Below are positions 49,140 through 57,009 of a DNA stretch of 64,000 bases, piece after piece. The position numbers were made by a program, and so were the translations under genes. The notes under the pieces were generated by a model. It ran no database searches. It saw nothing but the letters and a program-made list of their open reading frames with translations, and was not told the origin of the DNA. Source of the stretch: Pseudonocardia sp. DSM 110487 (GTDB lineage Bacteria; Actinomycetota; Actinomycetes; Mycobacteriales; Pseudonocardiaceae); the NCBI RefSeq assembly GCF_019468565.1, contig NZ_CP080521.1, positions 4,278,001-4,342,000 of the forward strand. Reading direction: 5' to 3'. The first letter of the stretch is position 1. Each line of letters begins with the position of its first letter.

Positions 49140-49530
49140 CGCCCCGTGGTGCCGGCCGCACGCGCCGGCCCGGCACGCGGGAGCGCGCCTCGGCCACAGC
49201 GGCCGCCACGCAGGGTGAGCTGCCCGGCAGGGGGTCGCGGGCGGAGCGGCCGACCCAGCCGGGCCGGGGCTTGAAGCGCGCCAGCACGGACGCTCCCTCC
49301 ATCACGAGGGCAGCCTTGATCACCTCGTCGGCGGTGCGCAGGACGAGCACGACGATCGCCCCGCGGAACCGGCTCTTCCCGCGTCCGGTGACGAGCATGT
49401 GGCCGGGCTCGTCGTGCTCACGCGCGAGCCGCTTGACCGCGCGGGCGTAGTACTTGTGCTGTGCGATCGCGCTGATGCCGGTCAACGACATGATCGCGAC
49501 GACGAGCACGAACACGGCGGCGTTGTCCAC
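49123..49530 (-). CDS. GutM-like transcriptional regulator (glucitol operon activator family)
   Basis: A protein of 135 residues with one amino-terminal membrane helix (AAVFVLVVAIMSLTGISAIA) and a cytosolic part with HKYYARAVKRLAREH and GKSRFRGAIVVLVLRTAD, the GutM family pattern. In enterobacteria GutM activates the glucitol PTS operon; here it is the last gene of the leftward PTS operon, which supports the family call. The carboxyl 45 residues are low in similarity and basic. Its end overlaps the convergent reductase by 17 bp. Confidence 0.78.
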   Translation of the reverse strand: MDNAAVFVLVVAIMSLTGISAIAQHKYYARAVKRLAREHDEPGHMLVTGRGKSRFRGAIVVLVLRTADEVIKAALVMEGASVLARFKPRPGWVGRSARDPLPGSSPCVAAAVAEARSRVPGRRVRPAPRGVSSRP

Positions 49531-49531
49531 G

Positions 49532-49822
49532 TCAGCCCTCCTGCGTCGAATCCGTTGGGCGCTTCGGGCGGGCGGGCCACGGCTTCACCCGACCATGGGC
49601 GGCGGCCCGCTGCGCCCGGACGATGGCCTCCGGGTCGCGGGCCCGCAACTGGACCGCGCCGCAGTTCTCGCACATCCGCGCCGCCACCTCCGTCGTCACC
49701 TCGGTGGTGCCGAGCCGGTACGCGAACCGGAGCGAGCCCACGATCGGCACGGCGATCCTGCCGTCGATCCACCGCCCGCCGCACGACGGGCAGTGCAGGA
49801 CATCGACGGGCTCCTCTGTCAT
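49532..49822 (-). CDS. Small zinc-ribbon protein of the PTS operon (96 aa)
   Basis: A cytosolic protein with two cysteine pairs, HCPSCGG near residue 11 and MCENCGA near residue 51, that would bind one zinc. The segment between them (RIAVPIVGSLRFAYRLGTTE) is strand-like, and the carboxyl end is basic. ATG 49822 overlaps the stop of the SAF-domain oxidoreductase (ATGA), and GutM follows after 1 bp. I do not recognise the family. Co-translation with the dehydrogenase suggests a direct partner or a regulatory role. Confidence 0.72.
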   Translation of the reverse strand: MTEEPVDVLHCPSCGGRWIDGRIAVPIVGSLRFAYRLGTTEVTTEVAARMCENCGAVQLRARDPEAIVRAQRAAAHGRVKPWPARPKRPTDSTQEG

Positions 49823-51141
49823 GCCGCCGGGACCTGTCCGAACCCGGAGACCACCGGGTGGCCGGCGAGCAGGCGATCCTGCAGGGCGCGCAGCTGGGCG
49901 ATCGTCGTGCTGGTGTCGATCTCCACGTCGTCGTAGGTGAGGATCCGGTCGCGCGCGACGTCGCGGGTGAGCCGCGCGCCCGCGAGCAGGCCGAGCGGCG
50001 CGAACCCTTCCGCCTTCACGGCCTCGGCGCTGTCGATGACGCCGTACACGCAGTCGCCGCCGATGCCGTCGATCACCTCGCCCGCGCGCAACGCCCGTTT
50101 CGCGCCCGCCGCGACCTCGGCCCGCCACGCCCGCGGCTGGATGTCGCTGCGGCCGTCCAGGACGGCGGCCGGGATGGACAGCGGTGCCTCGATGCTGGCG
50201 AGGTGGTAGGGCCGGTAGAAGGAGTAGTACGGCCCGGCGCCCATGCCGAGGTACTCCATCTCCTCCACCACGATCGGCTCGTCGCTGCGGGCCACCACGA
50301 AGACGCCCGGCGCCACCGGCCCGGTGGCCATGTCGACCACTCCACTCCGGTCGAGGATCCCGCCGTCCGCCGCCGGGCGGAACACGTTGTGCAGCTCGGG
50401 CACCGTGGTGCGGTAGCCGCTCAGCCCTCGCCTGCTGACGCCCAGGTCGGCCGCGTTGGCCAGTGCCGCCATCTCGATCATCGCCTTGGAGCCGTCGACG
50501 AAGCTCGCGAGCATCTTCGGGTTCATCTTCTTGCGCTTGGCCTCGTCGGCGAGGTCGGCCGGGGTGGCGTGCGGGTTCAGCGGGTTGTTCTTGCCCTTGC
50601 CGGCGCACACGATGTCGAAGGCGAGGTCGCGGGCGAACTCGACGAGCTTGAGCGCCTCGGCGGGCTCGTCGCCCCGGCACAGCGTGTAGACGGCACCGGA
50701 CTGCGCGGCGATCCGCGACAGCATCCAGCCGACGGTGATGTCGGTTTCCACGTTGAGCAGCCCGACGTGGCGCCCGGCCAGGAGGCTCCGCAGTGCGACC
50801 TCGGCACCAATCTCCGGTACGCCGGTCGCGTCGATGACCATGTCCACCGGCAGCGCGGTGGCCAGGGTGTGGTCGGTGACGGCGACGGTGCCGCCGTCGG
50901 CGACCACGCTGCTCAGCTTGTCGAGGTCGTCGCCGGTGGCGACGTGCTCGACGCCCGCGGCCTGCAGGGCGCCGGTGGCCCGCTGGAGGTCGATGTCGGC
51001 GACGGCGACCACCTCCATGCCGCTGATCCGCCGGACCTGCGCGACGAAGCCCCTGCCCATCTGACCCGCCCCGACGAGCCCGACCCGCACGGGTCTGCCG
51101 GTCGTCCGCTGCCGTTCGAGAAGTCGTTCACGGAATGCCAA
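49819..51141 (-). CDS. SAF-domain NAD(P)-dependent oxidoreductase (homoserine-dehydrogenase-like)
   Basis: A protein of 440 residues. The Rossmann motif GLVGAGQMGRGFVAQVRR is near residue 21, followed by VAVADID; VIDATGVPEIG and LLNVETDITVG continue the nucleotide domain. The catalytic part has the lysine-rich CAGKGKNNPLN. The carboxyl SAF domain (about 375-425) has GFAPLGLLAGARLTRDVARD. It is joined to EIIA by a 9-bp gap and overlaps the zinc-ribbon gene. In a PTS operon it should oxidise the incoming polyol phosphate or its product (inference). It is unlike SrlD, the SDR used in the enteric glucitol pathway. Confidence 0.82.
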   Translation of the reverse strand: MAFRERLLERQRTTGRPVRVGLVGAGQMGRGFVAQVRRISGMEVVAVADIDLQRATGALQAAGVEHVATGDDLDKLSSVVADGGTVAVTDHTLATALPVDMVIDATGVPEIGAEVALRSLLAGRHVGLLNVETDITVGWMLSRIAAQSGAVYTLCRGDEPAEALKLVEFARDLAFDIVCAGKGKNNPLNPHATPADLADEAKRKKMNPKMLASFVDGSKAMIEMAALANAADLGVSRRGLSGYRTTVPELHNVFRPAADGGILDRSGVVDMATGPVAPGVFVVARSDEPIVVEEMEYLGMGAGPYYSFYRPYHLASIEAPLSIPAAVLDGRSDIQPRAWRAEVAAGAKRALRAGEVIDGIGGDCVYGVIDSAEAVKAEGFAPLGLLAGARLTRDVARDRILTYDDVEIDTSTTIAQLRALQDRLLAGHPVVSGFGQVPAA

Positions 51142-51150
51142 TGGGATCTC

Positions 51151-51519
51151 CTAGCGTGGCGAGCGGAACTCGATGACGTGGCCGGGCTGCGGGTCGGGCA
51201 GGCCGCCCGCGGCGTGCACGGCACCGGGCAGCAGCTTCTGGTCGGGCTGGTCGACGTAGAGCACGACGTGGCCGAGCTCGTCGAGGTTCTTCGCGGCGAT
51301 CTCGCCGACCGCGGTGATCGTGAGCTCGTGCCCGCCGACGGACACGACGTCCCCCACCTCGATCGTGATGTCAGGAACGCGGTGGTCGGGGCGGTGGACG
51401 ACGCTCACGTCGGCCAGCGCGTCCGGGAGCGGCTCGGCGTACAGGATGAGGACGCCGCCCGCGAGCATGTCGCCCGCTTCCGGTCCGACGCTGACGACGG
51501 TCGTGCGGTAGTAGGTCAT
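51151..51519 (-). CDS. srlB: PTS glucitol/sorbitol-type EIIA component
   Basis: A cytosolic phosphocarrier of 122 residues. It matches the Gut-family EIIA along its length: TTVVSVGPEA at the start, DITIEVGDVVSVGGHELTIT, and NLDELGHVVLYVD with the conserved histidine in LGHVV. It passes phosphate from HPr (53263) to the EIIB domain of the next gene. The symbol follows the enteric nomenclature and denotes the component, not the substrate. Confidence 0.9.
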   Translation of the reverse strand: MTYYRTTVVSVGPEAGDMLAGGVLILYAEPLPDALADVSVVHRPDHRVPDITIEVGDVVSVGGHELTITAVGEIAAKNLDELGHVVLYVDQPDQKLLPGAVHAAGGLPDPQPGHVIEFRSPR

Positions 51520-51547
51520 CTCTCTCCCGGTCTTCCGAGCTTTTCAG

Positions 51548-52528
51548 TCACAAGCCGAAGCTCGCGAGCCACGCGATGATCACGGCCAGGGGTGAGGTGA
51601 TGAGCCGGCTGAACAGCACGGCCGGCACGCCGATCTCCACCGTCTCCACCCTCGCCTCGCCGAGGCCGAGACCCACCGGGACGAAGTCGCAGCCGACCTG
51701 GCCGTCGATGGCGAACAGGGTGGGGAGGGCGTACTGAACGGGCAGGGCGCCGGTGGCGATCTGCGTGCCCATCAGGACGCCGACGATCTGGGCCACGGCC
51801 GCGCCCGGCCCGAGGATCGGCGACAGGAACGGCAGCGCGACGACGGCGCTGATCACGATGAGGCCGAGCGGGTTGCTGGACAGCGGGGCGAGCAGGTTGC
51901 CGATCGCCGTGGCGATTCCGGTGTAGATGACGACGCCGAGCAGCAGGCTGACGTACGCCATGAACGGCAGGATCGTGTTCAGCGTCAGGTTGATCGACTG
52001 CCGGCCGGCCGCGAGGAAGGTGTTGATGATCTGGCCGATCGCGCCGCCGAACTTCACGAGGAAACCGCGCGGAGGCGCAGGCTCGGGCGGCGGGGCGGCC
52101 TCCGCCGTCTCCACGGGTGCGGCGGTGGCCTCGGTGGGCTCCCCGTCGAGCAGCTCCACCTCGTCGGGGCCGACGGCGGAGACGAAGATGTCCTCGGTGA
52201 TGAACTGCGCGAGCGGGCCACCCGGTTCGCCGGGGTAGACGTCGATCGTGGGGATCCGCTTGCGCGGGTAGACGCCGATCCGGGCCGTGCCGCCGCAGTT
52301 GATGACAGCGGCGAGTACCTCCTCGTCGGGCACGCGGGTGCGGAAGCCGTCCACGACCTCGGCGCCGGACAGCTCGGCGATCCGCTGCGCGACGGCGTGG
52401 ATGCCGCCGCCGGTCACGGAGATGACCTTGTTCCGCTCGGGGGTCGGCGTCAGCTGGAGGCCGCGGCCCCAGCCGTTGGCTCCTGGACGCACGGTGACGG
52501 TGCGGTAGGCGACCTCGTGAGTGGTCAT
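51548..52528 (-). CDS. srlE: PTS glucitol/sorbitol-type EIIB/C component (SrlE)
   Basis: A protein of 326 residues. The amino EIIB domain holds the phosphocysteine at residue 78 (INCGGTARIGVYPRKR). A proline-rich linker follows (residues 130-155), and the carboxyl half has four or five membrane helices of the EIIC2 type, including ILPFMAYVSLLLGVVIYTG and FAIDGQVGCDFVPVGLGLGE. Full family length. It overlaps the SrlA gene by ATGA. Confidence 0.92.
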   Translation of the reverse strand: MTTHEVAYRTVTVRPGANGWGRGLQLTPTPERNKVISVTGGGIHAVAQRIAELSGAEVVDGFRTRVPDEEVLAAVINCGGTARIGVYPRKRIPTIDVYPGEPGGPLAQFITEDIFVSAVGPDEVELLDGEPTEATAAPVETAEAAPPPEPAPPRGFLVKFGGAIGQIINTFLAAGRQSINLTLNTILPFMAYVSLLLGVVIYTGIATAIGNLLAPLSSNPLGLIVISAVVALPFLSPILGPGAAVAQIVGVLMGTQIATGALPVQYALPTLFAIDGQVGCDFVPVGLGLGEARVETVEIGVPAVLFSRLITSPLAVIIAWLASFGL

Positions 52529-53169
52529 TTCGCCGCACCTCCCGCGGTGCTGAACTCGGCGTCGAACTCGCGGAAGAGCTCCGTCTTGCCTGCCCGCCGG
52601 ATGAGGTAGGAGGTGATCAGCTCGGTGACCACGCCGCGGATGAGGATGACGACGATGCCGACGGCGAAGTAGCGCACGGCAAGGGGCACGGTCGACTGGC
52701 CGAGCTGCGTCACGCCGCTCGCGACGCCGAGCCAGACGAAGAGCTCGCCCGCGTTGGCGTAGGGGAAGAACGTGGTGACGGGGTGCACGAAGGAGACCGC
52801 CGAGTCGTAGAAGGCGGGCTTGTGCCGCTCGCGCAGGAAGCGGCCGAACGTGTAGCACATCGGGTTGGTCAGCATCAGGACCGCGATCACCGGCATGACC
52901 GTGTAGCGGGTGATCCACCAGCGCGACGACCACTGCACGGCCCGCGTCACCCGGTCCTCTCCGATGAACGCGATCAGCGCATACATGCCGGTGAGCAGCA
53001 CGATCAGCGTCGGGAGGATGCCGGTCACCAGCCCGGCGAACTGTTTGCCCGCCTCGTTGAAGACGCCGATGAAATGCTCGCCTGCCCAGATGATCGCGTT
53101 GAGGATCGGGTTGTCGCCCCCGTCGGTCGGGGGTGGGGGAGCTTGGCTCGGGGAAAAGGTCACGTCCAT
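52525..53169 (-). CDS. srlA: PTS glucitol/sorbitol-type EIIC component (SrlA)
   Basis: A membrane protein of 214 residues with the family segments FNEAGKQFAGLVTGILPTLI, LLTGMYALIAFIGEDRV, VMPVIAVLMLTNPMCYTFGR and HPVTTFFPYANAGELFVWLG. I start it at ATG 53169, which has GGAAGG five bases upstream; a longer frame begins at GTG 53196. First gene of the leftward PTS operon after HPr. With SrlE it forms the transmembrane channel. Confidence 0.92.
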   Translation of the reverse strand: MDVTFSPSQAPPPPTDGGDNPILNAIIWAGEHFIGVFNEAGKQFAGLVTGILPTLIVLLTGMYALIAFIGEDRVTRAVQWSSRWWITRYTVMPVIAVLMLTNPMCYTFGRFLRERHKPAFYDSAVSFVHPVTTFFPYANAGELFVWLGVASGVTQLGQSTVPLAVRYFAVGIVVILIRGVVTELITSYLIRRAGKTELFREFDAEFSTAGGAAK

Positions 53170-53210
53170 GGGAGCCTTCCGGTGGGCCATTTTCACGTAC
53201 GTGCAGACGC

Positions 53211-53247
53211 CTCACATATGCGCGCTGTGAGTTGATAGCACTGTGAG
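53211..53247. promoter_or_regulatory. Candidate SorC operator: CTCACA-N9-TGTGAG plus a third half-site
   Basis: CTCACA (53211-53216) and TGTGAG (53226-53231) form an inverted repeat. A second TGTGAG follows at 53242-53247, 16 bp after the first. It lies between HPr and srlA, where an internal promoter for the transport genes is likely. A CACGTACGTG palindrome occurs beside it at 53194-53203. Confidence 0.45.
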
Positions 53248-53262
53248 ACCTGGAGCACAAGG

Positions 53263-53529
53263 TCACGCGTCCAGCTCGCGCTCCAGCATCGCCGCGAGTG
53301 CGTCGAGGGTGGCGTCGGCGTTCTCGCCCTCGGCGCGAAGTGTGACGAGGTCGCCGTGCGCCGCTCCCAGCGTGAGGAGGTTGAGCAGGCTCCGCGCGTT
53401 GACGGGCGGCTGCCCGTCCTTCGCGATCTGCACGGGGACGCCCGCCTTGGCCACGGCCTTGGCGAACAACGACGCGGGCCGCGCGTGCAGGCCGACCTTC
53501 GATCCGATGCGGACCTGCCGTTCGGTCAT
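53263..53529 (-). CDS. ptsH: HPr family phosphocarrier protein
   Basis: A protein of 88 residues with the phosphorylated histidine at position 15 (KVGLHARPAS) and the Ser46-region serine at position 47 (NARSLLNLLTLGA). GGAGG lies six bases before ATG 53529. It is divergent from the SorC gene and stands at the head of the leftward PTS operon. Together with the Enzyme I at 57010 it gives this locus its own general PTS proteins. Confidence 0.93.
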   Translation of the reverse strand: MTERQVRIGSKVGLHARPASLFAKAVAKAGVPVQIAKDGQPPVNARSLLNLLTLGAAHGDLVTLRAEGENADATLDALAAMLERELDA

Positions 53530-53546
53530 GGGCAACCTCCGTTGGT

Positions 53547-53598
53547 TGTGCACATCTGTGCAGATCGCTCACGTAGTGGGCTACTATCCATGCTCACA
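53547..53598. promoter_or_regulatory. HPr/SorC divergent control region with palindrome TGCACATCTGTGCA
   Basis: A perfect 6-2-6 palindrome (53549-53562) lies between the divergent genes, with CTCACG (53568-53573) and CTCACA (53593-53598) half-sites nearby. The extended form TGTGCAC-N4-GTG (53547-53560) recurs at 54633-54646 before the E1 operon. These are the best candidates for SorC binding. Confidence 0.55.
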
Positions 53599-53626
53599 TC
53601 GGTGATTGACAAGGAACTTGGTGACG

Positions 53627-54583
53627 ATGCCTGCTCCACGTGATCGTGGTTCCCTGGTCAAGGCGGCCCGGATGTACTTCCTGGACGGCCGCTCGCAGGA
53701 CGACATCGCCCGCGTGCTGGGCACGAGCCGATCGAACGTCTCGCGGATGCTCACGGCGGCGCGGGCGCAGGGCGTCGTCGAGATCCGCGTCCACGACCAG
53801 ACCGCACGGGCGATGGAGCTGGAGCAGGCGCTGCGCGACGCGTTCGGGCTCACGCAGGTTCGGGTCGCGGCGTTCCGGCCAGGGGCCGACGTGGTGGCGG
53901 CGGCAGGCGATCTCGCCGCGCAGTGGCTCGACGAGACGGTCCGTGACGGCCAGGTCGTCGGACTGTCCTGGGGCACCTCGCTGCAGGCGATGGTCGCGGC
54001 GGTCGCCGTCGACAAGCCTCGTGACGTCGAGGTCGTCCCGCTGGTCGGCGGGCTGGCGGTGGACGCATCGCTCGTCGCCGGGCAGGAGCTGGTGCGCGAG
54101 CTGGCCGGCCGGCTCGGGGCGACCTACCGGTACCTGCACGGCCCGGCCTTGCTGCGGTCCGAGGCTGCGCGGGACGCCCTGCTCGCCGAGCCGGCCATCC
54201 GCGAGGCCCTCGAATCGGCGCTGTCCGCCGACATCGCGATGGTCGGGATCGGCTCGGTGGGCATCGGTTCCAGCAGCGTCATCGTCGACGGCCTCGCGCT
54301 CACGGACGAGGAGCGCGCGACGTTCATGGCCGAGAACCCGGTGGGGGACGCCTGCTGCCGGTTCTTCGACGCCGACGGCAAGGCGATCGGCGGTGTCGTG
54401 CACGACCGCGTGCTCGCCGTCGAGCTCGAGGAGCTGCGCCGCATCCCCATGGTCGTCGGTGTCGCCACCGGCGCGGAGAAGGCCGCGGGTGTGCTGGGCG
54501 CGCTGCGTGGCGGCTTCGTCGACGGGCTGATCACCGATTCCGGGCTCGCCCACGCCCTGCTCAGCGGGGCCCGCGCCCGCTAG
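53627..54583 (+). CDS. SorC/DeoR family (sugar-binding) transcriptional regulator
   Basis: A regulator of 318 residues. The helix-turn-helix is at residues 8-50 (AARMYFLDGRSQDDIARVLG, TSRSNVSRMLTAARAQGVVE). The rest is the sugar-phosphate-binding domain: VVGLSWGTSLQAM, VVPLVGGLA, MVGIGSVG, and a late VATGAEKAAGVLGALRGGFVDGL (shown by its key residues). I chose ATG 53627, with AAGGA upstream; TTG 53606 is an alternative. Members bind a phosphorylated sugar or polyol and control PTS genes on both sides. Confidence 0.92.
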   Translation: MPAPRDRGSLVKAARMYFLDGRSQDDIARVLGTSRSNVSRMLTAARAQGVVEIRVHDQTARAMELEQALRDAFGLTQVRVAAFRPGADVVAAAGDLAAQWLDETVRDGQVVGLSWGTSLQAMVAAVAVDKPRDVEVVPLVGGLAVDASLVAGQELVRELAGRLGATYRYLHGPALLRSEAARDALLAEPAIREALESALSADIAMVGIGSVGIGSSSVIVDGLALTDEERATFMAENPVGDACCRFFDADGKAIGGVVHDRVLAVELEELRRIPMVVGVATGAEKAAGVLGALRGGFVDGLITDSGLAHALLSGARAR

Positions 54584-54632
54584 TCGCACCCGACCCGCAC
54601 CCTTTACAGCCGGTTGTCACGCGTGCTAGAGA

Positions 54633-54646
54633 TGTGCACCATCGTG
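54633..54646. promoter_or_regulatory. Possible SorC half-palindrome before the E1 operon
   Basis: TGTGCACCATCGTG matches TGTGCAC-N4-GTG at 53547-53560. It lies 40 bp before the E1 alpha start and just after a TTTACA (54603-54608) that could be a -35 box. Confidence 0.4.
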
Positions 54647-54685
54647 ATTCATTCGCACGAAGTTGCGTTTGCGAGGGGAGCGGCG

Positions 54686-55687
54686 TTGCGTGATCTCGCG
54701 AAGGACCCGGAGGCGGCGCGCCGGGCGTTGCGGACCATGTGGACGGCCCGGCGGTTCGAGGAAGCGGTCGACCAGCTCTTCGCCCGGGGTCTCATGCACG
54801 GCACCATGCACCTGTCCATCGGCCAGGAGGCCAGCGCCGTCGGCACCTGTCTCGCGCTGCGACCGGACGACATGATCACCTCCACCCACCGCGGCCACAG
54901 CCACTGCATCGCCAAGGGCGCCGACCTGACGCGGATGATGGCCGAGCTGCTCGCCAAGGACACCGGGTACTGCCGCGGGCGGGGCGGCTCGATGCACATC
55001 GCCGACGTCGCCACCGGCAACCTCGGTGCCAACGGGATCGTGGGCGGCGGCATCCCGATCGCGGCCGGCGCCGCGCTCGCCCAGAAGCTCGGCGGCACGG
55101 GGCGCGTCGTGATCGCGTTCTTCGGCGACGGGGCCGCCAACGAGGGCGCGTTCCACGAGGCCGCGAACCTGGCGGCGGTGTGGGAGCTGCCAGTGGTGTT
55201 CGTCTGCGAAAACAACCATTACGGGATGTCGATGTCGGCCGACGAGGCGTTCGCGATCGAGGACATCGCGAGCCGGGCGGCCGCCTACGGCTTCCCGGGG
55301 ATCACCGTCGACGGGAACGACCTGCAAGAGGTCTACGAGGCGGTGTCGGCGGCCGTCGACCGGGCGCGCGCGGGTGCGGGGCCGACGCTGGTCGAGAACG
55401 TGACCTACCGGTGGAAGGGCCACTCGAAGAGCGACAAGAACCTCTACCGCACGCGCGAGGAGATCGCCGACTGGCAGGCGCGCGACCCGATCGCCCGCTT
55501 CGAGCAGGCGGTCCGCGACGCCGGGGGCCTCGTCGAGGCCGAGATCGAGGCCGCCCGCAAGGAGGCGACCCACGACGTTCGCGAGGCCATCCGCGCCGCG
55601 AACGCCGCGCCGCCCGCACTGGCCGGCCGCGACGTCCTTCTCGGTGCCGTCTATGCGGGGGCCGTCCACGCGGAGGTGCCGGCGTGA
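54686..55687 (+). CDS. Thiamine-PP-dependent dehydrogenase E1 alpha subunit (AcoA/PdhA-like)
   Basis: The alpha subunit of a 2-oxoacid or acetoin dehydrogenase E1, 333 residues. The thiamine-binding motif is IAFFGDGAANEGAFHEAANL near residue 148, ending in CENNHYGMS. RGRGGSMH near residue 98 and TYRWKGHSKSD near residue 242 complete the active-site loops. I chose TTG 54686 because GAGGGGAG precedes it; a longer frame from 54614 runs through the promoter. It overlaps the beta gene by GTGA. The substrate cannot be told from PDH, acetoin or branched-chain types by eye. Confidence 0.9.
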   Translation: MRDLAKDPEAARRALRTMWTARRFEEAVDQLFARGLMHGTMHLSIGQEASAVGTCLALRPDDMITSTHRGHSHCIAKGADLTRMMAELLAKDTGYCRGRGGSMHIADVATGNLGANGIVGGGIPIAAGAALAQKLGGTGRVVIAFFGDGAANEGAFHEAANLAAVWELPVVFVCENNHYGMSMSADEAFAIEDIASRAAAYGFPGITVDGNDLQEVYEAVSAAVDRARAGAGPTLVENVTYRWKGHSKSDKNLYRTREEIADWQARDPIARFEQAVRDAGGLVEAEIEAARKEATHDVREAIRAANAAPPALAGRDVLLGAVYAGAVHAEVPA

Positions 55688-56682
55688 CGGCCACGACCGA
55701 CGTACGCGAGCTGACCTACGCCGAGGCCGTCCGGGAGACCCTCGCGGACCTCATGGACACCGACGAGCGGGTCTTCCTCATGGGGGAGGACATCGGCGTC
55801 TACGGCGGCGCGTTCGGCGTCACCACCGGCCTGCTCGAACGGTTCGGCCGCGAGCGGGTCCGCGACACGCCGATCTCCGAGATCGCGATCGTCGGCGCCG
55901 GGGTGGGCGCGGCGTTGTGCGGCATGCGGCCGGTCGTCGAGCTGCAGTTCTCCGACTTCGTCACCTGCGCGATGGACCAGATCGTCAACCAGGCCGCGAA
56001 GATCCACTTCATGCTCGGCGGGGCGGCGCAGGTGCCGCTCGTCATCCGCGCGCCCGCCGGATCCGGCACAGGCGCGGCGGCGCAGCACTCGCAGAGCCTG
56101 GAGGCGTGGTTCGCGCACGTCCCCGGGCTGAAGGTCGTCATGCCCGCGACGCCTGCCGACGCCATGGGCCTGCTCCGCGCGGCCGTGGCCGACCCGAACC
56201 CGGTGCTCGTCCTGGAGCACAAGCTGCTCTACAAGGAGCGAGGACCGGTGCCGCCCGGCCACCACGTGCCGCTGGGCGCCGCCGCCGTCCGCAGGCGGGG
56301 GACCGCCCTCACGATCGTCGCGACCTCGGTGATGGTCGGCCGCTCGCTCGCCGCCGCCGAAGAGCTCGCCGCAGAGGGCATCGAGGCCACGGTCGTCGAC
56401 CCGCGCACGATCACCCCCCTGGACGAGGCGACGATCCTCGCCGAGGTGGCGGCCACCGGCAAGGCGCTGCTGGTGCAGGAGGCCCCGCGCACCGGCGGCT
56501 TCGCGGCCGAGATCGCCGCCCGGATCGCCGAGTCCGACACGTTCCACGCGCTGAAGGCTCCGGTCGTGCGGCTCTGCGGCCTCGACGTGCCGATGCCGTA
56601 CGCGCCCGAGCTCGAGAAGGCGGCCGTGCCGCAGGTGCCGGACATCGTCGCCGCGGCCCGCCAACTCCGGAAGGGGGCATGA
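55684..56682 (+). CDS. Thiamine-PP-dependent dehydrogenase E1 beta subunit (AcoB/PdhB-like)
   Basis: A protein of 332 residues that pairs with the alpha subunit to form the alpha2beta2 E1. It shows MGEDIGVYGGAFGVTTGL near residue 34, RDTPISEIAIVGAGVGAAL near residue 62, the phosphate-side QLFSDF-like ELQFSDFVTCAMDQIVNQ, and QHSQSLEAWFAHVPGLKVV near residue 140. The late EAPRTGGFAAEIAARI is typical. All core elements are present. Overlaps both neighbours, indicating coupled synthesis with the lipoyl protein. Confidence 0.92.
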   Translation: MTATTDVRELTYAEAVRETLADLMDTDERVFLMGEDIGVYGGAFGVTTGLLERFGRERVRDTPISEIAIVGAGVGAALCGMRPVVELQFSDFVTCAMDQIVNQAAKIHFMLGGAAQVPLVIRAPAGSGTGAAAQHSQSLEAWFAHVPGLKVVMPATPADAMGLLRAAVADPNPVLVLEHKLLYKERGPVPPGHHVPLGAAAVRRRGTALTIVATSVMVGRSLAAAEELAAEGIEATVVDPRTITPLDEATILAEVAATGKALLVQEAPRTGGFAAEIAARIAESDTFHALKAPVVRLCGLDVPMPYAPELEKAAVPQVPDIVAAARQLRKGA

Positions 56683-56966
56683 TCGTGGCCGAGACGCCGA
56701 TCCGGATGCCGAAGCTGTCCATGACCATGGAGGAGGGCGAGTTCGGCAGCTGGCTCGTCGCCCCGGGGGATACGGTCACCAAGGGCATGCCGGTGGCGGT
56801 CGTCATGACGGACAAGGTGGAGATGGAGATCGAGTCGGAGGTGTCGGGCACGGTGACGCGCCTGACCGCCGAGGAGGGCGACGTCGTCCCCGTCGGTGAA
56901 CCGCTCGGCTACGTCGACAGCAGCGATGACGACGGCCTCGGCGACCTGGACGAACTGCTCGGCTGA
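56679..56966 (+). CDS. Free-standing lipoyl-domain protein (95 aa)
   Basis: A single biotinyl/lipoyl domain: IRMPKLSMTMEEGEFGSWLV at the start, the modified lysine in MTDKVEMEIESEVSG near residue 48, and GDVVPVGEPLGYVD. The DKVE context is that of a lipoyl rather than a biotinyl domain. It stops with an acidic tail (DSSDDDGLGDLDELLG). Normal E2 proteins carry a subunit-binding and a 230-residue acyltransferase domain after the lipoyl part; both are missing. It must accept the acyl or reducing equivalents from the E1 encoded just upstream. Confidence 0.9.
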   Translation: MIVAETPIRMPKLSMTMEEGEFGSWLVAPGDTVTKGMPVAVVMTDKVEMEIESEVSGTVTRLTAEEGDVVPVGEPLGYVDSSDDDGLGDLDELLG

Positions 56967-57009
56967 CCTGGTCCCCACCAGCCAGCCCCTCACCGACGAG
57001 GAGCAACGC

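Noticed and set aside
49554..51579. Long plus-strand frame through the PTS genes
   Set aside because: Antisense to four clearly recognised genes and without any domain.
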